NCBI RefSeq assembly: GCF_001312865.1
Contig: NZ_BBER01000001.1
Span: 124,001-188,000 of the forward strand
Direction of reading: 5' to 3'
Length of the DNA stretch: 64,000 bases
DNA from: Lacticaseibacillus thailandensis DSM 22698 = JCM 13996
Lineage (GTDB): Bacteria; Bacillota; Bacilli; Lactobacillales; Lactobacillaceae
Shown here: piece by piece, positions 55,600 to 63,921 of the stretch
How the letters are laid out: each line of letters begins with the position of its first letter
Numbering within the stretch: position 1 is the first letter of the stretch
Translations under genes and position numbers: made by a program
The notes under the pieces: model-generated
The model's database searches: none
Seen by the model: only the letters and a program-made list of their open reading frames with translations
Told to the model about the DNA's origin: nothing

Positions 55600-56466
55600 A
55601 TGGTGAAGAACGATCATGAAGTACGGATTTTAGGGGACCGCGTGCGTTATTTTCGGAAGCTACGGGGGCTGTCGCAAAGCAAGCTCGCCGACGGTATTTG
55701 TACCCAGGCTACGATCAGCCTAGTCGAAAAACGCAATAAAGTCCCCAGCATGAAAATTTTGGTGCAAATCGTGCGCCGTCTGGGCGTCCAAATGACGGAC
55801 GTGGTGGTGGAGCCCCAGGACCAGATTCAGATTACGCTGGATCAGGCGGTGGCAGCCATGCGCCACCGGCAACCGGACACGGCTGCTGCCGCGCTAGCCA
55901 CCCTGGACGAAGAGCACGATTTACACACCGTGGATGATCAGAAGCGCTTTTACTACGTGCAGGGGATGATCCAATTGACGGGGGAACGTAAACCGGAAGA
56001 GGCGGTGTACTACTTTAACCGGGTACTGCAGCTATTCACGGGTGAGGATGCCGACGTGTATGCCGTGATGGCCATTTTGGGGCTCGCCCTCGCGTACGCC
56101 GACATGGACAACTTGGGCCGTACGCGACTCTACGTCAATGAGGCGTTGACCTTACTGCAGGATGTGCACCGGCAGGGGGAAGCCTTTCTGGATAGCGACC
56201 TGTTGATTCGCTGGTACATTTGCAGCGCCCTGTACCGGTTGGGGGACTACCAGGAAGTATTGCACCGGGCGGATGCGGCCATCGAACTAGCCGTCCACAA
56301 TGAACGTTTGTTCCTGCTGGACGAGTTTTACGCGTTGCGGGCGCGGTGTTTAGTCCAACTCCGGGCTGAGGGTACTAATGAGGCGTTTACGGTTGCTATT
56401 TCCCTGGCGGGGGTCAATCAGAATCATGCTCTGGCCGCGACCCTGCAAGCAGAAATGGCCAGCTAA
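55600..56466 (+). CDS. XRE-family regulator with TPR-like domain
   Basis: A 288-residue DNA-binding regulator. The N-terminal HTH_3 domain (about residues 8-63; VRYFRKLRGLSQSKLADGIC, VEKRNKVPS) is followed by a helical, TPR-like C-terminal domain of about 200 residues. This layout is shared with Rgg/PlcR/PrgX-type peptide-responsive regulators, but no adjacent small peptide gene was found, so a peptide ligand is speculation. ATG 55600 follows AAAGGGG; an upstream in-frame start has no site. Bounded by terminators on both sides. Confidence 0.82.
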   Translation: MVKNDHEVRILGDRVRYFRKLRGLSQSKLADGICTQATISLVEKRNKVPSMKILVQIVRRLGVQMTDVVVEPQDQIQITLDQAVAAMRHRQPDTAAAALATLDEEHDLHTVDDQKRFYYVQGMIQLTGERKPEEAVYYFNRVLQLFTGEDADVYAVMAILGLALAYADMDNLGRTRLYVNEALTLLQDVHRQGEAFLDSDLLIRWYICSALYRLGDYQEVLHRADAAIELAVHNERLFLLDEFYALRARCLVQLRAEGTNEAFTVAISLAGVNQNHALAATLQAEMAS

Positions 56467-56507
56467 AGCAAAAGTTGCTATGTTATTTTTCACAAAATGC
56501 TACTGAA

Positions 56508-56570
56508 TAAAAAAAAGCACCAACCGGAGACAACAATAATTGTTTCCTGGTTGGTGTTATTTTTTTTGTT
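56508..56570. terminator. Bidirectional terminator between regulator and uspA-like genes
   Basis: A long stem (CACCAACC with GGTTGGTG plus inner pairs ACAA/TTGT) is flanked by an A7-8 tract on the left and a T8 tract on the right. Confidence 0.85.
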
Positions 56571-56612
56571 AGCGATAAGCTAATTAACAATCATGTTTGC
56601 AATGCTTGTTCA

Positions 56613-57110
56613 CTATTGCTCATTATCTGGTGACGGTTTCTTGGTGGTAGCCAGAACCGGCTTGTTTTCCAAATCAGTCCGGACGACGAGCACGTCGCAT
56701 GGAGCTTCACGGGTGACGTACGCGGTCACTGACCCAATCAGCAGGCGCTCAACCGCATTCAGACCGGTAGCACCGATCATGATCAGGTCGATGTTACGCT
56801 CCTTCGGGATATCGCGGGCAATCACCGTCTTGGGTGCGCCGTACTCAATGGTGTAGCTCACGTTCTTCAGACCAGCATCTTCGGCGGTCTGTACGTAGTC
56901 GGCCATGGTCTTCTTAGCAGCCGCGGTGACCTGCTCCACCATCGCGGAGTCAAAGCTAGAAACGTTCTGGAACGCCCGTGTGTCAACAATGTGTACCAAT
57001 AACAGTTCGGCATCGTTCCGCTGGGCGACGGCGATGGCCTTTTTGAACGCAATCTCCGCCTCGTATGACCCGTCGACGGCAACCAAAATGTGTTTGTATT
57101 GTTGTAACAT
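56613..57110 (-). CDS. Universal stress protein, UspA family
   Basis: A 165-residue UspA domain with the nucleotide-binding pattern GATGLNAVERLLIGSVTAYV and the N-terminal ILVAVDGS. It therefore belongs to the ATP-binding group. The last 20 residues form a polar extension. AAGGAGG precedes the ATG. Physiological partner unknown; USP proteins respond to starvation and acid stress in lactobacilli. Confidence 0.93.
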   Translation of the reverse strand: MLQQYKHILVAVDGSYEAEIAFKKAIAVAQRNDAELLLVHIVDTRAFQNVSSFDSAMVEQVTAAAKKTMADYVQTAEDAGLKNVSYTIEYGAPKTVIARDIPKERNIDLIMIGATGLNAVERLLIGSVTAYVTREAPCDVLVVRTDLENKPVLATTKKPSPDNEQ

Positions 57111-57191
57111 AAGCCCACCTCCTTCATTAGGTTACCTTTAGCATACAATGTTGTGAAAGCTTTTTCAATCCCAATGAGAATGCGATTACAA

Positions 57192-57464
57192 TTACAAGAA
57201 GCGGGTGCAGGACAGACCAAACAGTCCCATGACGGCAGCGCCTAATACGAGTGCTACGAGGGCGAGGTTCACAATATTCACAAAGGCAGCGACCAGGGAC
57301 AAAACGGCGGCAACTAGGAGACCGTAGCCCGCCAGCCCCATTGTTTGAGCCAACTGCGTACTGGGTTCGGTGAATACCAAGAAGGGCTTGTGGCGGTGGC
57401 TCAATAAGTACCACGCAATGAGGACGAGAATAACGGCATAAAGTAACATCAATATTAGTAACAC
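57192..57464 (-). CDS. Small hypothetical membrane protein
   Basis: I do not recognise the family. The product is 90 residues with three strongly hydrophobic segments (about residues 2-18, 44-60 and 62-82) and a short basic loop (SHRHKPF). GTG 57464 follows GAAGGAG at 5-6 bp; the longer upstream frame, which would start inside the region of the ncRNA terminator, is less likely. It lies downstream of the minus-strand RNA and upstream of uspA, all on the same strand. Confidence 0.55.
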   Translation of the reverse strand: MLLILMLLYAVILVLIAWYLLSHRHKPFLVFTEPSTQLAQTMGLAGYGLLVAAVLSLVAAFVNIVNLALVALVLGAAVMGLFGLSCTRFL

Positions 57465-57522
57465 GATACGCTCCTTCGGGATGTGGTGGGGGTCTGGGCC
57501 GAGCCAGAATAGTTCTGGCCAC

Positions 57523-57545
57523 AAAAAAAACTGGCGCGAGGCCAG
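57523..57545 (-). terminator. Terminator of the minus-strand RNA
   Basis: On the minus strand, CTGGC-CTCGC-GCCAG is followed by a T8 run, a clean intrinsic terminator. Confidence 0.8.
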
Positions 57546-57755
57546 CCAAAAGTTGTCTTTTGATTTGAAGGACTAGTGGTGCCGTTGTGGCTTCCCAATT
57601 CTTGTGAACCCGCGATAAAGCAGGTGGGAATATATGCAGCGCGCTCTTGTGGGCTAAGTGATATAGCCCAATTGTCGTGCTAGTCCCATATTCCCAATGT
57701 AATGAGAATGTTCGGTCAACTGATTAGAGGGAAGAGCGAACACCTTAGTGGCTTC
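57526..57755 (-). ncRNA. Candidate 6S RNA (ssrS)
   Basis: A minus-strand transcription unit with no reading frame. The 5' end (GAAGCCACTAAGGTG) can pair with CACCACTAGTCCTTC near 57569, giving a rod of about 187 nt: GAAG/CTTC, GGTG/CACC, CTTCCC/GGGAAG, a large weakly paired centre, TGGGAATAT/ATATTCCCA, AGCACG/CGCGCT and a terminal TGGGCTA/TAGCCCA hairpin. This size and rod shape with a central bubble fit 6S RNA, which binds sigma-A RNA polymerase. The identity is inference; the pairing, promoter and terminator are read directly. Confidence 0.55.
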
Positions 57756-57761
57756 ATCAAT

Positions 57762-57790
57762 AATATAGCATTAACACGTACTAGATACAA
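57762..57790 (-). promoter_or_regulatory. Promoter of the minus-strand RNA
   Basis: On the minus strand: -35 TTGTAT (57785-57790), 17-bp spacer ending in TGC (extended -10) and -10 TATATT (57762-57767). The predicted start is near 57755. Confidence 0.7.
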
Positions 57791-57975
57791 CAGTTTCAGC
57801 AAGGTAAAATTTGTTTAAAGCGCGTCATGTTGGCATTGACAACGGTTACAGCAATGCTGGTAGTTTCAAGCCAACGGCCACTAATAACGTGGTTACTCCG
57901 TTAGGCTGGCTCCAGCACTCGCCTCGTGGCGGGCAGCCGTGGTATTGTAGTTACTGGAATGGGAGGTTGCGAGTG

Positions 57976-59734
57976 ATGCAAGTAACTGAAGATATGCAGC
58001 GGGTGCTCCAGCAGGGGATGGCCCTGTTGCGCACTGCAATGCCGGTACGTATTTTGCAGCTGGGACGGTGGCAGCGTCGGGTGCAACTGGATCGGCACGC
58101 TAGTCCGTACCTTTACCCAGTGAGCGCGACCACGGCGATCGTTATGGGTACCCAAACGGCGGATACGGATCAAGCATGGTCCACTTGGCAGGCCGTCGCG
58201 GCGACGGCCCCTGCCATTGCGCATGTTGATGGGTTGACGGCGGTTAATGACGGTGTCCGGGTTCAGTTGGCGTTGCCGGAGACATTACTGAGCGATGCGT
58301 TTGCGGCTGCTGGCAAAGCTGTGCAGGCGGCCGGGTACGTGGCTTACCGGAACGGTTGGTATTTGCGGTGGGCGCAACGGTTACAACAGCGGTTGCCCGC
58401 CATGATTCAGTTATTGTCACCCGCGGCGCCGCCCGTGACGGCCGGGCAGGTCGATTTTGCTAGCCTCAAACGGTACCAGCGGACCGCTCCAGAGCCTGCA
58501 ATTGGTGCGACGGCGGGTACGGTGACCTTGGCGGGGGTGCAGTTGGCGCAGCGGGGCATCCTGACGGTGGATGTGGATCTACCAGCCAGTTGCTTACCTG
58601 ACGCTGCGCACCTGGCAGCGCTACGGGACCTCGGTTGGTTGACGTTAGGGTTGCCAGATGGTGCTGATGCCGATTTGAATGCCTCCGCGACGACTTTCTT
58701 CACTGGTGAAGACGCGCAGCCAGCCGTGCTGGCGCGGTTGCAGGGTCTTGGACGCGTTGCCCCACCAGCAAGCAAAACTATCCTGCGGGGGTTCAGTGGT
58801 GCTGCACCGCAGCAACAACTTTTCCTGCGCGCCGCTTTCGTGGCGGGGATGAGTATTGAGCCGTTAGGTGATGGTTTATGGTCGTTGGGCCGCGAACCAC
58901 ACCACGTACTTTTGACTGGGAATCAGTTGGGGTTGAACCCGGATGCGGCCGTAACGTTGACCAGTAACCGCGATGCGTTGTTACACTACCTGGGTGTGCA
59001 CGGACTGGTAGTACCGCGGGGCAACACTTACCGTAGTGCGGCGGCGGCTGAGTCCGACTTTGCTCGCAGCTTTGGGCACAAGAGCATCTTCGTGGGCAGT
59101 ACTCAGACGGGCCGGGGAACCGCGATGCCCGTACCACCGACCCCGGAGCGGTTTGCCGAGGTCGTGCGCTCGCTCGGTCACGAAATCATGGTGCAACTCC
59201 TCGCACCGGGAACCATCGAGCGGTGCCTCGTGCTGGATGGGCAAGTGCTGGCCGTTCAGGCCCATGATTATGCGTACGTTGTGGGGGATGGTCGGCATGA
59301 TGTGCAAACATTATTAGCGGTTAAACGTGCACGCCGTACGGCCGCGGGACAGGCAACGTTGAACTAGATGCGGATGTGCAGGCTGCTTTGGCCCGCCAAA
59401 ACGTCACCCCGGAAACCGTTGTGGCACGGGGTAGCCAGGTGTATCTGGGACGTAACCCAGCAGCATTTGCTGCCGGTGAGTATTGGGACGACCGCGATAG
59501 CTTGGATAGCAGTTATGACGCGGTGGCCATCCGCGCGGCCCAAGCGGTCGGGCTCCGGTACTGCAGCGTGGATTTAGCGGTAATCAACGGCTTCATGCCG
59601 TATACTGACGACCAACCAGAACTGGCGCAGGTGGTCGCTGTCGACCCCGCACCGAATTTGGTCAGCTGGCTGCGACCAACTATTGGGACGGGCGTTGACT
59701 TGAGTAGCAAGTCCTGCAGGCGGCGGCCCAGTAA
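57976..59734 (+). CDS. GshF-like protein with degenerate glutamate-cysteine ligase domain (frameshifted)
   Basis: About 586 residues. The C-terminal part (from about 58930) is a recognisable GshAB-type ATP-grasp glutathione synthetase domain (TSNRDALLHYLGVHGLVVPRG; YVVGDGRHDVQTLL; VGLRYCSVDLAVI). The N-terminal part aligns by order with the gamma-glutamylcysteine ligase domain of GshF, but the Glu-rich catalytic block appears as LQLGRWQRRVQLDRH and the LExRDLD block as ILTVDVDLPA. It is also shorter than the usual 750 residues. Frame breaks lie near 59355 and 59712 (repair ends SSKVLQAAAQ at 59734). ATG 57976 follows GGGAGG. Confidence 0.55.
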
Positions 59735-59749
59735 AGGGTAATCAAGCAA

Positions 59750-59800
59750 AGATGCGGATCAGGCACCCATACCATATGGGTGCCTGATCCGCGTCTTTAT
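59750..59800. terminator. Bidirectional terminator
   Basis: A perfect 18-bp stem (59754-59771 with 59775-59792) with a CCA loop is followed by TTTATTTT. On the other strand AAAG-type sequence gives fewer T, so it is strongest on plus. Confidence 0.85.
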
Positions 59801-59811
59801 TTTGCTCCTTT

Positions 59812-60249
59812 TTAGTGGAAAAAGCCGAATAGCCCCTTCTTTTTGGGTGCTTCTGGGTGTGCTGCATTGACATGCAACGTGATGTCTTCCTGGTTAACGG
59901 CCTGGTTGCTGACCACCAGTAGGCCGGTTGCGGAGTCGGCAGTTTGCGCGCTGGCATCATTCACCATGGTGAGGGACATGTTCAGCTGACCCAGCAGCTT
60001 CATCACTGGCCCGGTCACGCTGGCGTCTAGTTTGCCGTTGATCAAAGCGTGGTGGTCACCCCCAACTAATGCGGGCAGTTGTTCGCGCAATGCGGGCAAC
60101 GTTGCCGCTTGACGCATGGTGGCATTGTCCACGCGTAGCAGTACGCGTTCACGCAGGGAGCCTAAGTATTGCCGGCGCTCATCCGGATTGGTTTGGCGGG
60201 GGCCGTACATAGCGTTATTGAGGTGATCTTGCATTTGGTCGTCAGCCAT
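59812..60249 (-). CDS. YueI family protein (DUF1694)
   Basis: A 145-residue soluble protein. The conserved RRQYLGSLRERVLLRVDNATM region identifies the YueI family (quoted in part: YLGSLRERVLL). It ends with a basic KKKGLFGFFH tail. Function unknown. Starts at 60249 with an AAGGAGG site; the longer upstream frame has none. It lies 23 bp downstream of the ROK gene on the same strand. Confidence 0.85.
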   Translation of the reverse strand: MADDQMQDHLNNAMYGPRQTNPDERRQYLGSLRERVLLRVDNATMRQAATLPALREQLPALVGGDHHALINGKLDASVTGPVMKLLGQLNMSLTMVNDASAQTADSATGLLVVSNQAVNQEDITLHVNAAHPEAPKKKGLFGFFH

Positions 60250-60272
60250 TTTGGAAACCTCCTTGAGGATAA

Positions 60273-61283
60273 TTACAGGGTGTAAGGGGTAGCGCGTAGG
60301 ATCAACCACCTTAGACCCACCAGCATGGCCCCCTCAAAGTCGTGGACGTACTGGGTTTTGAATTGGTTCGGGTGGTAGTGCAACGCCGCATTTTCCTTGA
60401 TTGCGGCCTCGAAGGTAGCCTGCGGTACACCGTTTGAAGCCAGGACAAAGTAATCTGGGGCTAAAGCAATGTTGTAACTCACCATCAAGTCGGTGAGCAC
60501 CGTGGCGGTTTCGGCGTCAGTTTTGGGAGCCCATGTTCTTGCAGGGCGGGGGTGTACTTGGCCTCCCCAGCGAGGGCGTGGTGTCCTTCAATGAGTTGGT
60601 TGTTAGTGAAAATGCTGATACCCGGCATGATTCGTTGCGGGAAGTAAATACCCACGGTGAGCGCAGTGTCTGGAATTCCGTTTTGGCGCGTGTACCCAAC
60701 CGTCATCAGGTGAACATCATTTTCCATGTAGAACGGCAACGTGGTGACGTTACGGACAACATCATTTAAGTCCCAGCCGTCGAATTTTTCGTTCTAACTG
60801 GATTGGACCACACCATGGTCAATTTTGCCGGGAAATGCGAGGCCGACCGCAACTACCGTGGGGTCCAGTTGCAACGCCTGGCGCAGGGCGTCAGCCGGTG
60901 TTGACCGGGTATAATCGCTAAAGTCGGTGGTGACACCAGTGCTCAAAATTGTCCCCGCCATGTTGACCACGTGTGGTTTGATTACCAGGTCGTTGTGCCC
61001 CAGTTGGGGATTGAGTTCTTCCTGGATGGTGCATAGTAGGTAACGTTCGGCATCATAGTTGAAGAAATATTTAGTTGCCGGGCGCCCAACTTCCCGTTGC
61101 ACCATGTTTTTAGCAGTCACGAGATTTTGATTAATTAACGGCTTGATCAGTGAATTGACGGTGACCACGCTCAAGTGTAGTGAGTTGCCCAAATCAGAGG
61201 CAAAGGCACTGCCCGCGCTAAAGATAGCACCAGCAATTGAAATTGAGGTTTTGTTGTCGTTGGGGGTTCTTCTTTGGTGTCAT
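60273..61283 (-). pseudogene. ROK-family transcriptional regulator, broken
   Basis: Reconstructed length about 335 residues. N-terminal winged helix (LGNSLHLSVVTVNSLIKPLI) is followed by a ROK domain (AVGLAFPGKIDHG, YMENDVHLMTVGY, HHALAGEAKY). Such proteins are NagC/XylR-type sugar-responsive repressors. The frame is shifted at a C5 run near 61265 and near 60530, and there is an in-frame TAG at 60794-60796 (VQSS-stop-NEKFDGWDL). The shifts look like sequence errors; the amber codon may be real decay or a base error. ATG 61283 follows GAAAGGT. Confidence 0.65.
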
Positions 61284-61626
61284 GGAGCGACCTTTCTTTC
61301 GCGAATCGAATAATGAAGTGCATCTGCGACTTGGTTGAACCAGTCATTATTAAATTACTAAATAATTGTAGTTGATAAAGTAACTTAGGTAAACCGGCGT
61401 TATGAGGGGTAATTTTGTCGTCACACTTTTGTCACCCTGAACATGTCTGCAAACACCACTTTAATCAGCAATTCTTGAAATTTACTTGTGCGACTGGTAG
61501 TCATTGCTGAAAACGGTTTATAAAACCCATTGGCAAAATGTCCGTTAAGGCCTTTAATTATAGCCGTTTAGTAAAGGTCTTTATTAAAATACTTAATTTT
61601 AGTGATTTGAAAGGGAGGTAATGTCG
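61284..61626. promoter_or_regulatory. AT-rich region with a cre-like site upstream of the EIIA remnant
   Basis: No gene is seen in 343 bp. TGAAAACGGTTTAT (61508-61521) matches most of the CcpA cre consensus and lies about 105 bp before the remnant start. A strong GGGAGG site is at 61613-61618. No sigma-54 -24/-12 element with correct spacing was found. Confidence 0.35.
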
Positions 61627-61725
61627 ATGGTCGGTATTATTCTTACCAGTCACGGCGCTACAACAAGTTGCGGCTGTGCGTGCATAGATTACAAACAAAG
61701 AACTCCGGTTCATCGTGGGCACTAA
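61627..61725 (+). pseudogene. Remnant of a mannose-type PTS EIIA gene start
   Basis: The first ten codons after a good GGGAGG site encode MVGIILTSHG, the hallmark N-terminus of EIIA-Man, with the His that is phosphorylated. The frame then diverges at once (ATTSCGCAC) and stops after 32 codons inside a terminator hairpin. The rest of the gene is absent. Either a deletion fused the start of manX to other DNA, or the assembly has lost a segment here. Confidence 0.45.
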
Positions 61726-61770
61726 GCAACCCCTTGTATGCGTGCTTAGGCGACGATGAACCGGAGTTTT
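61700..61770. terminator. Long bidirectional hairpin terminator
   Basis: A perfect 16-bp stem (61701-61716 with 61752-61767) extends inward through a second helix (CACTAAGCA region with TGCTTAG). It is followed by TTTT on plus. Confidence 0.75.
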
Positions 61771-61814
61771 GATGTATAGACAGTTTGGCTGACTAGAGCC
61801 AAGCCGCGGTGCCC

Positions 61815-62977
61815 TTACCGCGTGACTTTGATATGAACGTCCCACTGCCAGCGGTCCTGGATGGCCAAGGCGCGCAGCCGGCTGAATAGTAGTAGTAACC
61901 AGCCAAACGCCACGGTGAAGGCTTGAATTTCAAAGGAGGTCAGGGATGGGTAGCCAAACAGGCGGAAACCAAAGTTGAGTGTGAGGAGAATGATGGCGAC
62001 TAGGTACGAAACCCACAGAAATTCGCGGCTGACCTGGGGTAGCAGCCAGCGAATGCCGACGATAAGCACCGCCAGCAAAATGATCAGCATACCGGCCGCC
62101 TGGTCATGCAGTAGGTGTGAGGCGGCGTTGTTGGGGAAAATACCAATGCACGCTACGTCGAGCGCGACCAGCGTCAGCAGCGCGCGCATGATGTTGATAC
62201 GACGATTACCCGGGTAGCGCTGGCTGATGGCGACGAAGAGCGTGTCAATCAATGCCACCATCAGGAGGGCTGCCAGCATGAGCGTCGCGTTGAACTGCCA
62301 GGCGTTATTAGCCATGTCGGTCCCTAAAAAGCTGAGGTTATGCTGCCACCAGCGCCGTTGATTGTTGGAAGCCATGGCGATAATCACCCCGGTGATAATC
62401 ACCACCCCCAGGAGTGCGCTCAGCGTGTTCGCGTCCACGTGGCGCGCAGCTCGGACCATCAGGGTGTTGCTGCTTACGGTCAAAATGAAGAAAATAATGG
62501 CTGCCGTGACTAGGTCAAAGCTGGCGCCAGGAAACAACTGGCCCAGCAACCAAAAGCCACCAACCAGCGCGAGCGCCAGCATAATGCAAATGAGCCAATG
62601 ATGACGGGGAGGTTGCGCCAGTAAATACGGGGTACTTCATGGTGGCGCCGGGCCACAATTAGGTTGCAGGTGAATAGGACCATCCCCGCGACCAACGCGC
62701 AACCAATGACCATACTGGCGAGCGAGAAGTCTCCGGAGAGCGGGATTGCCGTCGTGTGCTGCGTGAGCCAGTAGATGTAGACCCCAATGGTGAGTATGGC
62801 GGTAACGAGTAGCGGCCAGTGCAAGTTAAGCCGTTCCACACGATCACGTGGTTGTGGCCGGATGATCAGGCGGTCATTTTTGACGGCGACCCGCACCGGG
62901 GTGTCATCCGTGACCCCGAGTTGTTGTGCAACCGCAGCGGGTAAGGTGACGGTCAACTTGGTTTTGTGATTGGACAT
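61815..62977 (-). CDS. AbrB-type domain fused to DUF998-like membrane protein (one frameshift)
   Basis: About 387 residues. Residues 1-45 form a SpoVT/AbrB swapped-hairpin domain (KLTVTLPAAVAQQLGVTDD, VRVAVKNDRLIIRP). The rest has about ten membrane helices and the FPNNAASHLLHDQAAG motif typical of DUF998 proteins. The frame is lost near 62605; repair joins SFAL to MLALALVGGFWLL. A GGAAGGA site precedes ATG 62977. The fusion suggests a membrane-tethered DNA-binding or protein-binding domain. Function unknown. Confidence 0.65.
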
Positions 62978-63154
62978 GATATCCTTCCTCTTCGTAACAA
63001 TCACCCACATGATATCAGAGAATGGCCGGAGGTGGTATGTGGCAATTGTCCCGTCCAGGGTGATTGTACGCGCGAAAAGTGTGCCCAAACAGCACGACGG
63101 GCCACCGCGTTCGTCAACACGGCAGCCCGTTGAATTGATTAGTTTATTGATTCT

Positions 63155-63796
63155 TTAGTAGAAGGACGGCTTGCTGCCGTCAGTGTGCGGCTGGTTGACG
63201 CCAACCGAATGCCGAACTTCCTGGGTCGGATCGTTGATCAACTTGACGACGTAAGCGGCGATACTCTTCCGCGAAACTTCGGTCCCTTTAAACGGTTCAC
63301 CCTTTTCTGTGGTCTCGTAGTTCACGACGTCACGGTTCGATAACCATGCGGGCCGGATGATGGTGTAATCCAGGTCCGAGGCTTCAATGATTTTCGCTGC
63401 CGCGGCGTAGTGCTCCAGGTAGCCCCCATCCAACATCTGGTGGTTCCACTTGCCAAAGGCGCCCGGAACTTCGTCGTAAATACCCAAGGTGGAAATCCAG
63501 ATTAGGCGCTTTATGCCGGCCTGATTCATCGCGGTGACCACGGCTTGGGCCTGGTCCTCAATGTGCGCGTTGCCTAAGTTAGCATACACAACATCAATGT
63601 CCTGCATGGCGGCAGTGAGTTGGGCAACATTGGTTGCATCCCCATCGACGACCTGCTCCCGCTGCGGATTGGCATCCTGGATTCGCTTGGCGTTGCGTAG
63701 AAACAGGGTCAAGTGGTGGTCAGTCTCCTGTAATAGCTGCGTCCGGGCTAGGCGGGCGATTTGCCCGTGCGCCCCCAAAATTAACACGTTACTCAT
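63155..63796 (-). CDS. NAD(P)-binding protein, atypical SDR/NmrA-like
   Basis: A 213-residue Rossmann-fold protein. The dinucleotide-binding loop is LILGAHGQIARL, followed by DGDATNVAQL, VVYANLGN and a C-terminal DYTIIRPAWLSN. It lacks the YxxxK dyad of classical short-chain dehydrogenases, as in SDR_a5/NmrA-like proteins, which act as redox sensors or quinone/flavin reductases. Ribosome-binding site weak (AAGGGG, distant). Divergent from the next gene. Confidence 0.87.
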   Translation of the reverse strand: MSNVLILGAHGQIARLARTQLLQETDHHLTLFLRNAKRIQDANPQREQVVDGDATNVAQLTAAMQDIDVVYANLGNAHIEDQAQAVVTAMNQAGIKRLIWISTLGIYDEVPGAFGKWNHQMLDGGYLEHYAAAAKIIEASDLDYTIIRPAWLSNRDVVNYETTEKGEPFKGTEVSRKSIAAYVVKLINDPTQEVRHSVGVNQPHTDGSKPSFY

Positions 63797-63862
63797 AGTG
63801 TCTTGTTATCCCCTTTCCGTTGCTTACGCTTCATCCTAACACTGGTTAATTATCCGCGTAAC

Positions 63863-63884
63863 GGACACGGGCTCCCGTGTGTCC
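63863..63884. promoter_or_regulatory. Palindrome in the divergent intergenic region
   Basis: ACACGGGCTCCCGTGT (63865-63880) is a perfect 7+7 inverted repeat with a 2-bp centre, between the divergent NAD(P)-binding and flavodoxin-like genes. It may be an operator for a redox or MarR/HxlR-type regulator; the regulator is not known. Confidence 0.4.
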
Positions 63885-63921
63885 GGGTGTTAAGATAGGG
63901 AAGAGAAGGTAGGTGGAACCA

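Noticed and set aside
57560-57790. Plus-strand riboswitch for the GshF-like gene
   Set aside because: The same hairpins can form on plus, but the promoter and T8 terminator are both oriented for minus-strand transcription.
61490-61530. Possible sigma-54 promoter (TGGTAG...TTGC) upstream of the EIIA remnant
   Set aside because: The GG and GC dinucleotides are two bases too close together for a -24/-12 promoter.
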